Shown: positions 19,281 through 28,146, numbered from the stretch's first letter. The stretch is DNA of 64,000 bases from Ensifer sp. PDNC004 (GCF_016919405.1 NZ_CP070353.1:310001-374000); one strand, 5' to 3'. The notes: a model not told the origin generated them from the sequence alone. Made by a program: numbers and translations.

Positions 19281-19332
19281 AAACTGGACGGACCAAAGCA
19301 TCCAGTTTCCGTATAAATGCGTGGGCCAGTTT
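19281..19332. promoter_or_regulatory. Repeated half-sites between paiB-like and mocR-like genes
   Basis: AAACTGGA (19281-19288) and TCCAGTTT (19301-19308) are perfect 8-bp inverted arms with a 12-base spacer. A third copy of the half-site, CCAGTTT, occurs at 19326-19332, in direct orientation 24 bases after the second. A TATAAA box lies at 19312-19317 between them. Inverted plus direct half-sites fit MocR-type regulators such as PdxR and GabR, so this is probably the shared operator (inference). Confidence 0.55.
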
Positions 19333-20850
19333 GTGACGGTGAAGGACGAAGCGACGGTCGGGATCACCCGGCGGATCTATGAGGCGCTGAGGGCGCAGAT
19401 CCTCGACGGCACCTATGGCGCCGGAGCGCTTTTGCCATCGACGCGGACGCTCGCCGCCGAGCTCGGCGTTTCGCGCACGACGGTGACGGCCGCCTACGAG
19501 CAGCTTCTGTCCGAGGGGTATCTGGAAAGCCGGCAGGGCGCGCGTTCGCGGGTTGCCTTGCTTGCGGCCCGGCAGGGGCCCGGCCCGGCGGGCACCCCCG
19601 GGCGGCTCCCAAGCCAGGGGTATCGTGAGCATCGGGCGGCGGTTGTTCGCCTGTCGCGACTGGGGGCAGCCCTTTGCGACGGGCCGACCTGGATGCCGCC
19701 GGCTTCTTCGAGGCTGATTGCCGATTTTCGCTATGGCGACCTGTCGGCCGCGGATTTTCCGCAGGAGGCGTGGCGGCAGGCGGTCAACGCCGCGCTCCGC
19801 CGGCGAAAGCCGCGACTTGCCTATGATCATCCCGCCGGCTCGTCTGCCCTGCGCACAGAGCTGCAGGCCTATCTCTGGCGGGCGCGCGGGCTCACTTGCG
19901 ATCCGGATCAGATTATCGTCGTCAACGGCTCGCAGCAGGGGCTGGACCTTGCGGTGCGCGTGCTTGTCGATGCCGGCGACCGGGTGGCGATGGAGGATCC
20001 GGGCTATGTGATGGCGCGCCGGGTCTTTGCGGCTGCCGGCGCGCAGGTGGTTCCCGTCGCCGTCGACGCGGAGGGGCTGCGGACCGATATCCTCGAACAA
20101 TCGGCGGATGTAAGGCTCGCCTATGTCACGCCCTCGCATCAGTTCCCGCTCGGCAGCGTGCTGTCGGCGCGGCGGCGGCAGGAGCTTCTGGCGTGGTCGA
20201 GGCGGACCGGAGCCTACGTGCTCGAAGACGATTACGATGGCGAGTATCGCTACGACATCCGGCCGATACCGCCGCTTCAGACCATGGCGCAGGCGGAAAA
20301 CGTGCTTTATCTCGGCACGATTTCCAAGAGCCTGTCGCCGATGCTGCGGCTTGGCTATCTCGTCGTGCCGCCGGCGCTTGTCCCGGCCTTTGCCGCCGCC
20401 AAACAGCTGATCGACCGCCATTCGCCAAGCCTCGAGCAGGATGCGCTGGCGGCGATGATTGCAGGCGGCGCCTATGAGCGCCACATCCGCCGGAGCCGGC
20501 GCAACAATGGCCGCCGGCGCGAGGCGCTGTTGGCGGCGCTCAAGGCGGAACTCGGCGACGCGGTGCGCATATCCGGCGCCGATGCCGGCCTGCATGTGGT
20601 CGTCTGGTTCGAGCAGCTGGAAAAGGCGCAGGAAGACGCGCTGATCGCGCGGGCACGGGCGGCTGGCGTCGGCCTTTATCCGGTTTCGCCGCTCTATGCG
20701 GCGGGTGAGGCCGGCCACCGGCCGGACCGGGCCGGCATCGTCATGGGCTATGCGAGCCTCGAGGCGGTGGAGATCGGCAAGGGGGTGGCGGCCGTTGCAC
20801 AGGTGTTGCGGTCCTGGGACAACGAGAACGCGGACGCGAAGCCATCATAG
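19333..20850 (+). CDS. MocR/PdxR-type regulator (GntR helix-turn-helix fused to aminotransferase)
   Basis: This protein of about 505 residues fuses an N-terminal GntR winged helix (RRIYEALRAQILDGTYGAGA, then LPSTRTLAAELGVSRTTVTAAYEQL) to a fold-type I aminotransferase domain. The PLP lysine is in LGTISKSLSPMLRLGY and the ring-stacking/phosphate segment is NGSQQGLDLAVRVL. Such proteins sense PLP or an amino compound. The start is uncertain among GTG 19321, 19333 and 19339; a TATAAA box 20 bases before suggests a very short or absent leader. It is divergent from the PaiB-like gene and flanked by repeated half-sites. Confidence 0.85.
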   Translation: MTVKDEATVGITRRIYEALRAQILDGTYGAGALLPSTRTLAAELGVSRTTVTAAYEQLLSEGYLESRQGARSRVALLAARQGPGPAGTPGRLPSQGYREHRAAVVRLSRLGAALCDGPTWMPPASSRLIADFRYGDLSAADFPQEAWRQAVNAALRRRKPRLAYDHPAGSSALRTELQAYLWRARGLTCDPDQIIVVNGSQQGLDLAVRVLVDAGDRVAMEDPGYVMARRVFAAAGAQVVPVAVDAEGLRTDILEQSADVRLAYVTPSHQFPLGSVLSARRRQELLAWSRRTGAYVLEDDYDGEYRYDIRPIPPLQTMAQAENVLYLGTISKSLSPMLRLGYLVVPPALVPAFAAAKQLIDRHSPSLEQDALAAMIAGGAYERHIRRSRRNNGRRREALLAALKAELGDAVRISGADAGLHVVVWFEQLEKAQEDALIARARAAGVGLYPVSPLYAAGEAGHRPDRAGIVMGYASLEAVEIGKGVAAVAQVLRSWDNENADAKPS

Positions 20851-20975
20851 GCTGGAGCGGGCGATGTCGAGCCCGTGAGGGTTGGCATCGCGGCGGTACG
20901 TTACGGTTAGCCGCTTGCGCCCGGCCAACGTCCGTTCATAGTGGCGGCCATTCCGCGTTGGCCCAGGCGATTTCC

Positions 20976-21563
20976 ATGAAATCTCTTCGCATCCATCCCC
21001 ACCTGCACGACGTTTTCGGTGAAGAGCAACCACTCGCCTATCTCGCCGCCATACTCCTGTTCGGAGCCGGCGTTGCCGCCGTCTTTACGCTGTCGGCGGG
21101 GTCGATGCTTGCCGATCTTGCCTGGTGGCGGGCGGCGCTGGCGCTTGTTCTCGTGCTCGACATCGCCGCCGGCTGCGTCGCCAATTTCACGCCGTCGACC
21201 AATGATTTCTACGCCGCCCGGCCGCGCAACCGCTGGGTCTTCATCGCCATCCATTTCCACATCGTTCTCGTCGCGCTGCTTCTTGGCAGCGGGATCGCGG
21301 CGGCGGCCATCGTCTGGGCCTATACGATCGCAGCGGCCGCGCTCGTCAACCGGCTGGCGGGGCGCCACGCGCAGACCTTCGTCGGCGGATTGCTGCTTGC
21401 GGTCGGCCTTACCGGCCTGCCGCTTCTGCCCGGTCTGACGCCGGCGATGACGGCGGTCTCGGGCCTATTCGTGCTCAAGGTGCTCTTCAGCTTCGCCGTC
21501 GACCACTACCGCACGGTCCCGGCCCACGATGGGCAGGTGTCCAAAAATGGGCGACGCGGCTGA
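20976..21563 (+). CDS. Integral membrane protein of unknown function
   Basis: This 195-residue protein has about six hydrophobic segments beginning after LHDVFGEEQPLAYLAAILLF, with an Asn/Asp-containing loop VANFTPSTNDFYAARPRNRW and a His-rich helix FIAIHFHIVLVALLLG. These resemble conserved loops of an uncharacterised family, but I do not recognise it. The ATG at 20976 is preceded by CAGG; a TTG at 20958 is an alternative start. It follows the MocR gene after 125 bases and precedes the PLP ammonia-lyase by 63 bases on the same strand, so it may share a message with the latter. Confidence 0.65.
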   Translation: MKSLRIHPHLHDVFGEEQPLAYLAAILLFGAGVAAVFTLSAGSMLADLAWWRAALALVLVLDIAAGCVANFTPSTNDFYAARPRNRWVFIAIHFHIVLVALLLGSGIAAAAIVWAYTIAAAALVNRLAGRHAQTFVGGLLLAVGLTGLPLLPGLTPAMTAVSGLFVLKVLFSFAVDHYRTVPAHDGQVSKNGRRG

Positions 21564-21626
21564 CGTCCTTGCCTTGCATGGCGGTCTTTACTAGCCTTCG
21601 GAAAGCAGGCTCAGGGGAGAGACTCG

Positions 21627-22610
21627 ATGGCAGTTTCAGCGGCGGACGAGGCAGTGCGTATTCCGACATTCGACGACGTGCAACTGGCCCGAAATCGCAT
21701 CGCCGGCGTCGCGCACCGCACGCCGGTCCTGACCTCGCGCACGGCGGACGCCGCCACCGGCGCCCGGCTGTTCTTCAAGGCGGAAAACTTCCAGCGCGGC
21801 GGCGCCTTCAAGTTCCGCGGCGCCTATAACGCCATTGCTGCACTCAGGGAAAAGGGATCGAGGCAGGGCGTCGTCGCCTTTTCCTCCGGCAACCATGCCC
21901 AGGCGATCGCCTATACCGCGCGCCTGCAGGGTGTGGCAGCGACGATTGTCATGCCCGCCGATGCGCCCGACATGAAGGTGGCGGCCACGCGCGGCTATGG
22001 CGCCGACGTCGTCTTCTACGACCGTTACAAGGAAGACCGCTCGGCGATCAGCGCGAAGCTGGCGGCCGAGCGCGGCGCCGTGCTGATCCCGCCCTTCGAC
22101 CATCCCGATGTGATCTCGGGCCAGGGGACGGCGGTTCTCGAACTGATCGAGGAAGTGGGCGAACTCGACCTGATCGTCACGCCGCTTGGCGGCGGCGGGC
22201 TGCTTGGCGGCACCGCACTCGCCGCCCGGGAGCGCTCGCCCGGCGCGACCATCGTCGGCGTCGAGCCCGAGGCCGGCAACGACGGCCAGCAGTCGCTGCG
22301 CCAGGGCCGGATCGTCGAAATCGCCATCCCGAAGTCGATCGCCGACGGCGCGCTGACCCCCAGCATCGGCGTCCAAAACTTTCCGATCATCCAGCGCGCG
22401 GTCGCCGACATCGTTACGGTGAGCGACGCACAGCTGGTCGAAACCATGCGTTTCTTCGGCGAGCGCATGAAGATCGTGGTCGAGCCGACCGGCTGCCTTG
22501 CGGCGGCCGCCGTGCTCGAAGGGGTGCTTGCCTGCGCCGGCAAGCGCGTCGGCATCGTCCTCAGCGGCGGCAATGTCGATCTGGCGACCTATGGGGCGCT
22601 GCTGCGGTAG
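21627..22610 (+). CDS. Threonine dehydratase/hydroxyaspartate ammonia-lyase-like PLP enzyme
   Basis: This 327-residue fold-type II PLP enzyme matches the serine racemase, threonine dehydratase and threo-3-hydroxyaspartate ammonia-lyase group. The PLP lysine is in GGAFKFRGAYN, the loop SSGNHAQAIA follows, and the phosphate loop is PLGGGGLLGG. The C-terminus SGGNVDLATY is typical of the short forms lacking ACT domains. AGGGGAGA precedes the ATG. It is the second enzyme of this fold in the window but is clearly a different subfamily from the one at 12874. Exact substrate not determinable by eye. Confidence 0.87.
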   Translation: MAVSAADEAVRIPTFDDVQLARNRIAGVAHRTPVLTSRTADAATGARLFFKAENFQRGGAFKFRGAYNAIAALREKGSRQGVVAFSSGNHAQAIAYTARLQGVAATIVMPADAPDMKVAATRGYGADVVFYDRYKEDRSAISAKLAAERGAVLIPPFDHPDVISGQGTAVLELIEEVGELDLIVTPLGGGGLLGGTALAARERSPGATIVGVEPEAGNDGQQSLRQGRIVEIAIPKSIADGALTPSIGVQNFPIIQRAVADIVTVSDAQLVETMRFFGERMKIVVEPTGCLAAAAVLEGVLACAGKRVGIVLSGGNVDLATYGALLR

Positions 22611-22947
22611 ATCCCCCGTGCATAGACGGCCGACGATCAACCAAGCGGTGTCATGGGCGGGGCGTTGCAATTGCCCGTCTTTCCGGTTGCCTTAAACGGC
22701 AAAAGTGGCAAACTGGGCGTCGCGCCAATTGCGACGGGCATCCGAACGGGCTTGCAACGGTTACTGTAACAATTTGATATTCCAATAAATATTTCCTCCT
22801 GCCATTTCAGGGCGGAGCGTGGAAATGGAAGAAACCGGAGACTTACAGCGGACCGGCCAACGCCCCGGCGGACGCGCCGCGTTGCCAAAAATCTAAGCGC
22901 TGCCACCGCTCCGGATGGGCGCGGTGCATACACAACTGGAGGGTATC
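22611..22947. other. Intergenic region before the peroxiredoxin
   Basis: No gene is apparent. The middle is AT-rich (22755-22800) and contains the perfect inverted repeat GTTAC-T-GTAAC at 22760-22770, about 180 bases before the peroxiredoxin start. Its half-sites face the other way from the CGTAAC motif at the sulfatases. This could be a regulatory site, but there is no adjacent regulator. Confidence 0.35.
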
Positions 22948-23610
22948 GTGACGCTTGCAATCAATGACCTCGCACCGGACTTCGAGGTCGAGACGACCGA
23001 CGGCACGATCCGGTTTCACGACTGGATCGGCGACTCCTGGGCGGTGCTGTTTTCGCACCCGAAGGACTTTACGCCCGTCTGCACCACGGAGCTCGGCTAC
23101 ATGGCGCGCATAAAGCCGGAATTCGACCGGCGCGGCGTCAAGATCATCGGCCTTTCGGTCGATCCGCTCGACCGCCATGCCGGCTGGGCAGCCGACATCG
23201 AGGAAACACAGGGCCACGCGCCGAACTTCCCGATGATCGCCGACGTCGACTACACCGTCTCGAAGCTCTACGGCATGCTGCCGGCGCCGGTTTCCGGCGA
23301 TCCGACGAAGCGCACGCCCGCTGACAACCAGACGGTGCGCAACGTCTTCGTCGTCGGTCCGGACAAGAAGATCAAGCTGATCCTCATCTATCCGATGACG
23401 ACGGGCCGCAACTTCGACGAGGTGCTGCGCGTCATCGACTCGCTGCAACTGACGGCCAAGCACAAGGTAGCGACGCCGGTGAACTGGCAGCAGGGCGAAG
23501 ACGTCATCATCGCCGGCTCGGTCAGCGACGAGGATGCCCGCAAGGTCTATCCCGAGGGCTGGAAGGCCCCGAAGCCCTATATCCGCATCGTGCCGCAGCC
23601 GAAGGGCTGA
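22948..23610 (+). CDS. 1-Cys peroxiredoxin (Prx6 group)
   Basis: This 220-residue enzyme reduces hydrogen peroxide and organic peroxides. The peroxidatic cysteine is Cys45 in the PxxxTxxC motif (DFTPVCTTE), and the Prx6-group C-terminal extension is present (PVNWQQGEDVIIAGSVSDED to KPYIRIVPQPKG). No resolving cysteine is evident. I chose the GTG at 22948 because GGAGGG lies directly upstream and the protein then begins at the usual place (TLAINDLAPDF); a longer frame to an ATG at 22915 is less likely. A repeat island follows immediately downstream. Confidence 0.9.
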   Translation: MTLAINDLAPDFEVETTDGTIRFHDWIGDSWAVLFSHPKDFTPVCTTELGYMARIKPEFDRRGVKIIGLSVDPLDRHAGWAADIEETQGHAPNFPMIADVDYTVSKLYGMLPAPVSGDPTKRTPADNQTVRNVFVVGPDKKIKLILIYPMTTGRNFDEVLRVIDSLQLTAKHKVATPVNWQQGEDVIIAGSVSDEDARKVYPEGWKAPKPYIRIVPQPKG

Positions 23611-23696
23611 GGCGGGGATGAGGTTTCGCCAGGGCGCGGAAGCGCCTGCGCTGAAGGTTCGTCCTTCGTCGCTGGGGTGAGGGTTTCTTCGCACTC

Positions 23697-23796
23697 CGCG
23701 GTGAGGGGGCTATCATCTCGCGGCGAGGGGACTGTCCCTCATCCCGCGGTGAGGGGACTACCCCTCATCCCGCGGTGAGGGGACTACCCCTCATCC
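23697..23796. repeat. 26-bp tandem repeat, nearly four copies
   Basis: A unit starting CGCGGTGAGGGGACTACCCC and ending TCATCC is repeated at 23745-23770 and 23771-23796 (identical), with a diverged copy at 23719-23744 and a partial one at 23697-23718. Each unit contains the imperfect inverted pair TGAGGGG/CCCCTCA, so the array could form serial hairpins. It follows the peroxiredoxin stop by about 90 bases. Confidence 0.85.
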
Positions 23797-23808
23797 GCCT
23801 GCCGGCAC

Positions 23809-23832
23809 CTTCTCCCCGCATGCGGGGAGAAG
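23809..23832. repeat. 24-bp perfect palindrome, rhizobial intergenic repeat type
   Basis: The 24 bases are fully self-complementary (CTTCTCCCCGCA then its exact inverse). Together with the preceding CCCTCATCCGCCTGCCGGCA it matches a palindromic intergenic element that I recognise as widespread in rhizobial genomes. It lies directly after the tandem array. A database search in related genomes would settle copy number. Confidence 0.7.
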
Positions 23833-24048
23833 GGACGTTGCCGCGCCCTCCGGGTTTGCTTCTCTTTGTCTGCGGGAAGCGGGTCGTTTGGATGGGGACC
23901 GTTCCCCCACCCACGGTGCTGTGGAGCCGTGAACCTCGCGCCGGAGGCCTGTTTCCTCTGCGACAGAATCCCTCCTTTATCTGAACACGCCCACGCCTAT
24001 AGTGCCGCTGTTTGCGGTCGTAGCCGGAGCGCGCCGTACACTGACTGG

Positions 24049-24975
24049 ATGATCCGCCCCATGACCGCAGCAAGCCGACCCGACCTGACAGACATTCACC
24101 GGGGTGACTGGGTGGATCGCCGGCTGCCGCGGGCGATGCGGCCCTATACCCGTCTTGCGCGGCTCGACCGGCCGGTCGGTATCTGGCTGACGCTCTTTCC
24201 GTGCTGGGCGGCGCTTTTCCAGGCGGCGCACGGCCTTTCCGAAATCCGCGATATTCTGGTGTTCACGCTCGGCGCGCTTCTGATGCGCAGCGCCGGCTCC
24301 ACCATCAATGACATGGCCGACCGCAATTTCGACGGGCATGTCGAGCGGACGCGGTTCCGTCCGCTTGCAAATGGCGAGATCGGCATGTCCCGCGCCGTTC
24401 TCTTCCTGATCGCCCAGCTTGCGCTCGCCGCCTCGCTGCTTGTGTTCCTGAGCCCCGCGACCCGCGTGCTTGCGGTGTGCGTCGTGCCGCTCGTGTTCCT
24501 CTACCCCTTCTGCAAGCGGTTCACCCACTGGCCGCAAGCGGTCCTGGGCGCTGCCTTCAACTGGGGCATGCTGATGGCCTGGTCGCAGGTTGCCGGACAT
24601 GTTCCGGCGGGCGCCGTGCTGATGTGGGCCGGTGCCGTTGCGTGGCAGATCGGCTACGACACGGCCTACGCCTATGTCGATGTGCGCGACGACACGCGCC
24701 TCGGTCTCAAGTCCACTGCGATCCTGTTCGGGGCTCGCGGCAAGGCCTGTATCGCCCTGTTCTACGGCCTGACGCTCGCCGCCTGGTCTCTCGGCGGCTG
24801 GATGCTCGGCATGTCGAGCCTCTATGCCGTCGGCATGGTGGTGATCGCGGCCCATCTCGCGTGGCAGGCCTGGCGTTTCGACCTCGATCGCCCCGAGATC
24901 AGCTATCGTCTGTTCCTGGCGAATATCCTGACCGGCGTGCTTTTGGCTGCCGCCGCTTTCGCCGGAACGTTTTGA
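24049..24975 (+). CDS. ubiA: 4-hydroxybenzoate polyprenyltransferase
   Basis: This 308-residue inner-membrane enzyme attaches the polyprenyl chain to 4-hydroxybenzoate in ubiquinone synthesis. Both Asp-rich motifs are present: NDMADRNFDG (Mg-diphosphate site 1) and YVDVRDDTRLGLKS (site 2), within a multi-helix UbiA fold. Starts at 24049 (MIRPMTAAS) and 24061 (MTAAS) are both possible and neither has a strong ribosome site; I give the longer. A longer frame to 23866 runs through repeat-adjacent sequence and is unlikely. The gene appears monocistronic. Confidence 0.93.
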   Translation: MIRPMTAASRPDLTDIHRGDWVDRRLPRAMRPYTRLARLDRPVGIWLTLFPCWAALFQAAHGLSEIRDILVFTLGALLMRSAGSTINDMADRNFDGHVERTRFRPLANGEIGMSRAVLFLIAQLALAASLLVFLSPATRVLAVCVVPLVFLYPFCKRFTHWPQAVLGAAFNWGMLMAWSQVAGHVPAGAVLMWAGAVAWQIGYDTAYAYVDVRDDTRLGLKSTAILFGARGKACIALFYGLTLAAWSLGGWMLGMSSLYAVGMVVIAAHLAWQAWRFDLDRPEISYRLFLANILTGVLLAAAAFAGTF

Positions 24976-24992
24976 CGGACGCCGAGCGTCCG
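24976..24992 (+). terminator. Hairpin directly after ubiA
   Basis: CGGACGC (24976-24982) and GCGTCCG (24986-24992) pair perfectly around loop CGA, starting at the base after the ubiA stop. There is no T run, so it may be a weak or factor-dependent terminator. Confidence 0.35.
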
Positions 24993-25113
24993 GCTCGCCA
25001 TAGGAAGTCGACAAGCAGGCCGGTGACGCATTGACGCCCGGCGCGCGCGCTCCATGTCATATCGAGACATCAAATCCAGGTGTTCAGCGCAGTCAAACGG
25101 GCAGGGGCAGGCC

Positions 25114-25329
25114 ATGCAAGGGTTCTTCGTCAGCGTCGCCAAGGAATTCGAGGCCGATAGCGCCGAGGAGGCGGCCCTTCTGATGTACCAGTATCTGACC
25201 CGCGAGCCGGCGCCGCTTTCCTACGCCGTCACCGACGAGGCGAAGAACATCACCAGGCTGACGCTCGAGCGCGACAAGGCGGACGAATTCGCCAGCGTCG
25301 ACCACACCGCCGATCCCGGCAACTGGTAA
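25114..25329 (+). CDS. Small conserved-looking protein, 71 residues
   Basis: The protein begins MQGFFVSVAKEFEADSAEEA and is acidic, soluble and without a signal or membrane segment. A pattern such as FFVSVAKEF...A(E)xAALLMYQYL suggests a compact alpha/beta fold. The ATG at 25114 follows GGGGCAGG; the frame extends upstream to 25054 without a better start. It stands alone between ubiA and a pseudogene. I do not recognise a named domain; it looks like a real small protein because codon choice and composition match neighbouring genes. Confidence 0.65.
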   Translation: MQGFFVSVAKEFEADSAEEAALLMYQYLTREPAPLSYAVTDEAKNITRLTLERDKADEFASVDHTADPGNW

Positions 25330-25459
25330 CGTCTGCCGGCTGTAACGGCTGTGGGCGGAAGCCATCAAAGCGACATGTTCGGTTGCAAATCCTCCGGCGT
25401 TCGCGTCAACGCTGCGCCTGTTGGGCGCAGCTGTCGCCGCGCTTCGGGAGGAAGCCCAC

Positions 25460-25970
25460 CTGTTCATTGCCCATCTGCCGGCCGGCTATCTGCTGAGCCG
25501 CCCCTTTACGCGTCGCAACCCGTCGCAGGCCCGCGCCATCTTCGGTGTCGGACTTCTCTGTTCCGTTCTGCCGGATTTCGATCTCGCCTATTTCTACCTG
25601 ATCGACCAGCGCCGCACGCCGCATCACGACTACTGGTTGCACACGCCGATCTTCTAGCTGGCGCTGGCGGCGGCAATCGCGCTTCTTCTCATCGCCACCG
25701 GGCGGCGCAAGCAGCTCGTCCTTGTCAGGGTCGGGCTTTTGAACGTGCTCCTGCGTGATGGACTCGATCGCGGCCGATATTCGCTGGTTCTTTCCCTTCG
25801 CCGATCTCAGGGTGAACCTTGTGCATGTGCAGGCGGTCTACAAACCCTGGTACCAGAACTTCCTCTTGCACTGGACCTTTGCGCTCGAAGTTTTGCTCTG
25901 GCTGCTTGCCGGCCATTTCGCTTTGCACGATTTGCGAGCGCGGCGCACGATCGGGGCCGAGGCCGCATGA
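25460..25970 (+). pseudogene. Broken membrane-bound metal-dependent hydrolase (YdjM/LexA-associated type)
   Basis: Three pieces in order resemble one membrane-associated hydrolase. The first (25460-25654) reads FIAHLPAGYLLSRPF, then VLPDFDLAYFYLIDQRRTPHH and HTPIF. It is cut by a TAG at 25655-25657 where family members have Trp (TGG to TAG). The frame continues LALAAAIALLLIATG to about 25753. Then a shift is needed to enter VMDSIAADIRWFFPFADLRVN, which runs to a TGA at 25968. The expected ATG is also replaced by CTG at 25460, with GGGAGGAAG properly placed before it. Start loss, nonsense and frameshift (apparently a 2-base loss near 25754) together indicate a decayed gene. Confidence 0.75.
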
Positions 25971-26088
25971 GAGCAAAAGCAGGGCAATTCTAGGGGGCGC
26001 GAAAAGAATCGCTTAAGAAATTTATCATACGAATAGCTACAATTCGCATGTATCCCTTTTCGATTTGTTAGCTATAGGTCCCGCCCTC

Positions 26089-27822
26089 ATGACTGGCCTG
26101 CCGTTTCTTTTTTCGTCCGATGCCAAAGCCATGCTCGATGCGATCAACCGGTCGCAGGCGATCATCGAATTCGATCTTTCCGGCACGATCCTGACCGCCA
26201 ACGAGAATTTCTGCCGCGCGATGGGTTACGATCTCCACGAGATTGTCGGCCGGCATCACCGCATGTTCGTGCAGCCGGAGGAGGCGGCGTCCGCTGCCTA
26301 TGCCGATTTCTGGGCACGCCTTGCCCGCGGCCAATACGACAGCCAGCAGTACCGGCGCATCGGCAAGGGCGGGCGGGAGATCTGGATCGAGGCCTCCTAC
26401 AATCCGGTGTTCCGCGGCCGCAAGCCCTACAAGGTGGTGAAGTTCGCGACCGACATCACCGCGACGAAGGCAAAGAGCACCGACGACCAGGGCAAGATCG
26501 ACGCCCTGTCGCGGGCCCAGGCGATCATCGAATTCACGCCTTCGGGCGAGATCATCACCGCCAACGAAAACTTCCTTTCGGCCATGGGCTACGCGCTTCC
26601 CGAGATCGTCGGCCGGCACCATTCCATGTTCTGCGAACCGGACGATGTCCATTCGCCCGCCTATGCCGGATTCTGGCGCGATCTTGCGGCCGGGCGCTTC
26701 GTCACCGACCAGTTCAAGCGCATCGGCAAGGGTGGCAAGACGGTCTTCATCCAGGCGTCCTACAACCCGATCCTCGACGATGCCGGCCGGGTGTCGAAGG
26801 TGGTGAAATTCGCCGTCGACGTTTCCGATCGCGTGCTTGCGGTCCAGGAGATCGGCGCCGGGCTCGGCCGCCTTGCCGAGTGCAACATCCGCATGACACT
26901 GGACGAGCCCTTCGTCGGCGAGCTCGAAATGCTCCGGCGCGACTTCAATACCTCGATCGGCATGTTCCAGGAGACGCTGTCGGCGGTGCTCAGCCAGACC
27001 CGCGACCTCAACAGCAACAGCCACGAGATGAAGGATGCGGCCGAGCATCTTTCCGACCGCACCCGCCAGCAGGCGGCAGCGCTGGAGCAGACCTCGGCGG
27101 CGCTGGAACAGGCGACGGCGACGGTGCGCACCTCGACCGAAAACACCCAGCAGACCCGCGAGTTGGTGCAGAATGCGCGGCAATCGGCGCACAGCTCTTC
27201 CGGCGTCGTGCGCGATGCGGTGACGGCGATGCAGCGCATCAAGGCGGCGTCCGAGGAGATCAGCCAGATCATCGGCGTGATCGACGAGATCGCTTTCCAG
27301 ACCAACCTCTTGGCGCTCAATGCCGGGGTCGAGGCGGCGCGCGCCGGCGATGCCGGCAAGGGCTTCGCGGTCGTCGCCTCGGAGGTGCGCGAGCTTGCCC
27401 AGCGCTCGGCCAAGGCCGCCAAGGAGATCAAGGCGCTGATCCACAACTCGGTTGCCGAGGTCGCTGAAGGCGTGCGCCTCGTCGGCGATACCGGCAACGC
27501 TCTGAAGGAGATCGAGGACTTCGTCGCGGCGATCGACACGCGGATTGCGGCGATCGCGACGGCTGCGACCGAGCAGACGGCAGGCCTCGGCGAAATCAAT
27601 GCCGCGGTCAACAACATCGACGTCATGACGCAGAAGAATGCGGGCATGGTGGAGCGCACCGCCGACGTCAGCGTCCGGCTGGCCGAGGGCGCGCAGCGGC
27701 TGACGGAACTCGTCAACCGCTTCCAGCTCAACCGCCGTGCCGAGCGGCGCGAGGCGGGAACGGCAGCGGCTGCGGGCGGCATCGGCGATCGTCGCCGCGC
27801 GACCGACGCGCGCGCCGCCTGA
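26089..27822 (+). CDS. Soluble chemoreceptor with two PAS domains
   Basis: This 577-residue methyl-accepting chemotaxis protein has two tandem PAS domains (about 8-125 and 130-245), both starting AIIEF and containing VGRHH and YNP(V/I), followed by a HAMP-like segment (about 255-300) and the signalling domain with the hairpin tip [20 protein letters not shown]. There is no membrane segment or signal peptide, so it is cytosolic and probably senses an internal state such as redox or energy through PAS-bound cofactors (family knowledge). No CheR-tethering pentapeptide is seen at the C-terminus. It is not next to other che genes. Confidence 0.93.
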   Translation: MTGLPFLFSSDAKAMLDAINRSQAIIEFDLSGTILTANENFCRAMGYDLHEIVGRHHRMFVQPEEAASAAYADFWARLARGQYDSQQYRRIGKGGREIWIEASYNPVFRGRKPYKVVKFATDITATKAKSTDDQGKIDALSRAQAIIEFTPSGEIITANENFLSAMGYALPEIVGRHHSMFCEPDDVHSPAYAGFWRDLAAGRFVTDQFKRIGKGGKTVFIQASYNPILDDAGRVSKVVKFAVDVSDRVLAVQEIGAGLGRLAECNIRMTLDEPFVGELEMLRRDFNTSIGMFQETLSAVLSQTRDLNSNSHEMKDAAEHLSDRTRQQAAALEQTSAALEQATATVRTSTENTQQTRELVQNARQSAHSSSGVVRDAVTAMQRIKAASEEISQIIGVIDEIAFQTNLLALNAGVEAARAGDAGKGFAVVASEVRELAQRSAKAAKEIKALIHNSVAEVAEGVRLVGDTGNALKEIEDFVAAIDTRIAAIATAATEQTAGLGEINAAVNNIDVMTQKNAGMVERTADVSVRLAEGAQRLTELVNRFQLNRRAERREAGTAAAAGGIGDRRRATDARAA

Positions 27823-27871
27823 GGCGACAAAGCGGGACGTGCGGGGCGATCACGCCCTGCCGTTCGCGGGC

Positions 27872-27897
27872 AGGCGGGCCGGGGGTGCGGCCCGCCT
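27872..27897 (+). terminator. GC-rich hairpin after the chemoreceptor gene
   Basis: AGGCGGGCC (27872-27880) and GGCCCGCCT (27889-27897) are perfect 9-bp arms around an 8-base loop, 50 bases past the stop and followed by CATCCCTTT. It is probably the transcript end. Confidence 0.5.
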
Positions 27898-28125
27898 CAT
27901 CCCTTTCACGGCAACCGTCCGTGCACGCGAGCTCGAACGCCACGATGAATTCCGGCACTGTCGTCTCCAAAGTCGGGCGTGGCATTGCCGGGTGATTGAC
28001 GATCGGCAGACGTGTCCGTGCAACGTGTGGTATCGCTGATACGTTGACGAAGCCCGCGGTTCTATGCATCCTGCCGGCCAACGAACGAAGATGCCGGATA
28101 CGGCACGGGGAAGAGCAGGGCCAAA

Positions 28126-28146
28126 GGCCCAAGGCCCAAGGCCCAA
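28126..28146. repeat. Heptamer repeat GGCCCAA, three copies
   Basis: Three perfect head-to-tail copies of GGCCCAA with partial copies on both sides. It lies in non-coding sequence about 190 bases before the binding-protein gene. Confidence 0.7.

Larger units (their letters stand above)
23611..24048. other. Repeat-rich intergenic region
   Basis: No gene is visible. The stretch holds a 26-bp tandem repeat and a long palindrome (separate entries), then GC-rich unique sequence up to ubiA. Confidence 0.5.

Noticed and set aside
18847..19332. Plus-strand extension of the MocR frame over the PaiB-like gene
   Set aside because: The extra sequence is the antisense of paiB-like coding DNA; the helix-turn-helix defines the true start after 19321.
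20890..20915. TACGTTACGGTTAG, possible extra CGTAAC-type motif
   Set aside because: The two halves do not form the GTAAC-N-GTTAC palindrome and the gene downstream is unrelated.
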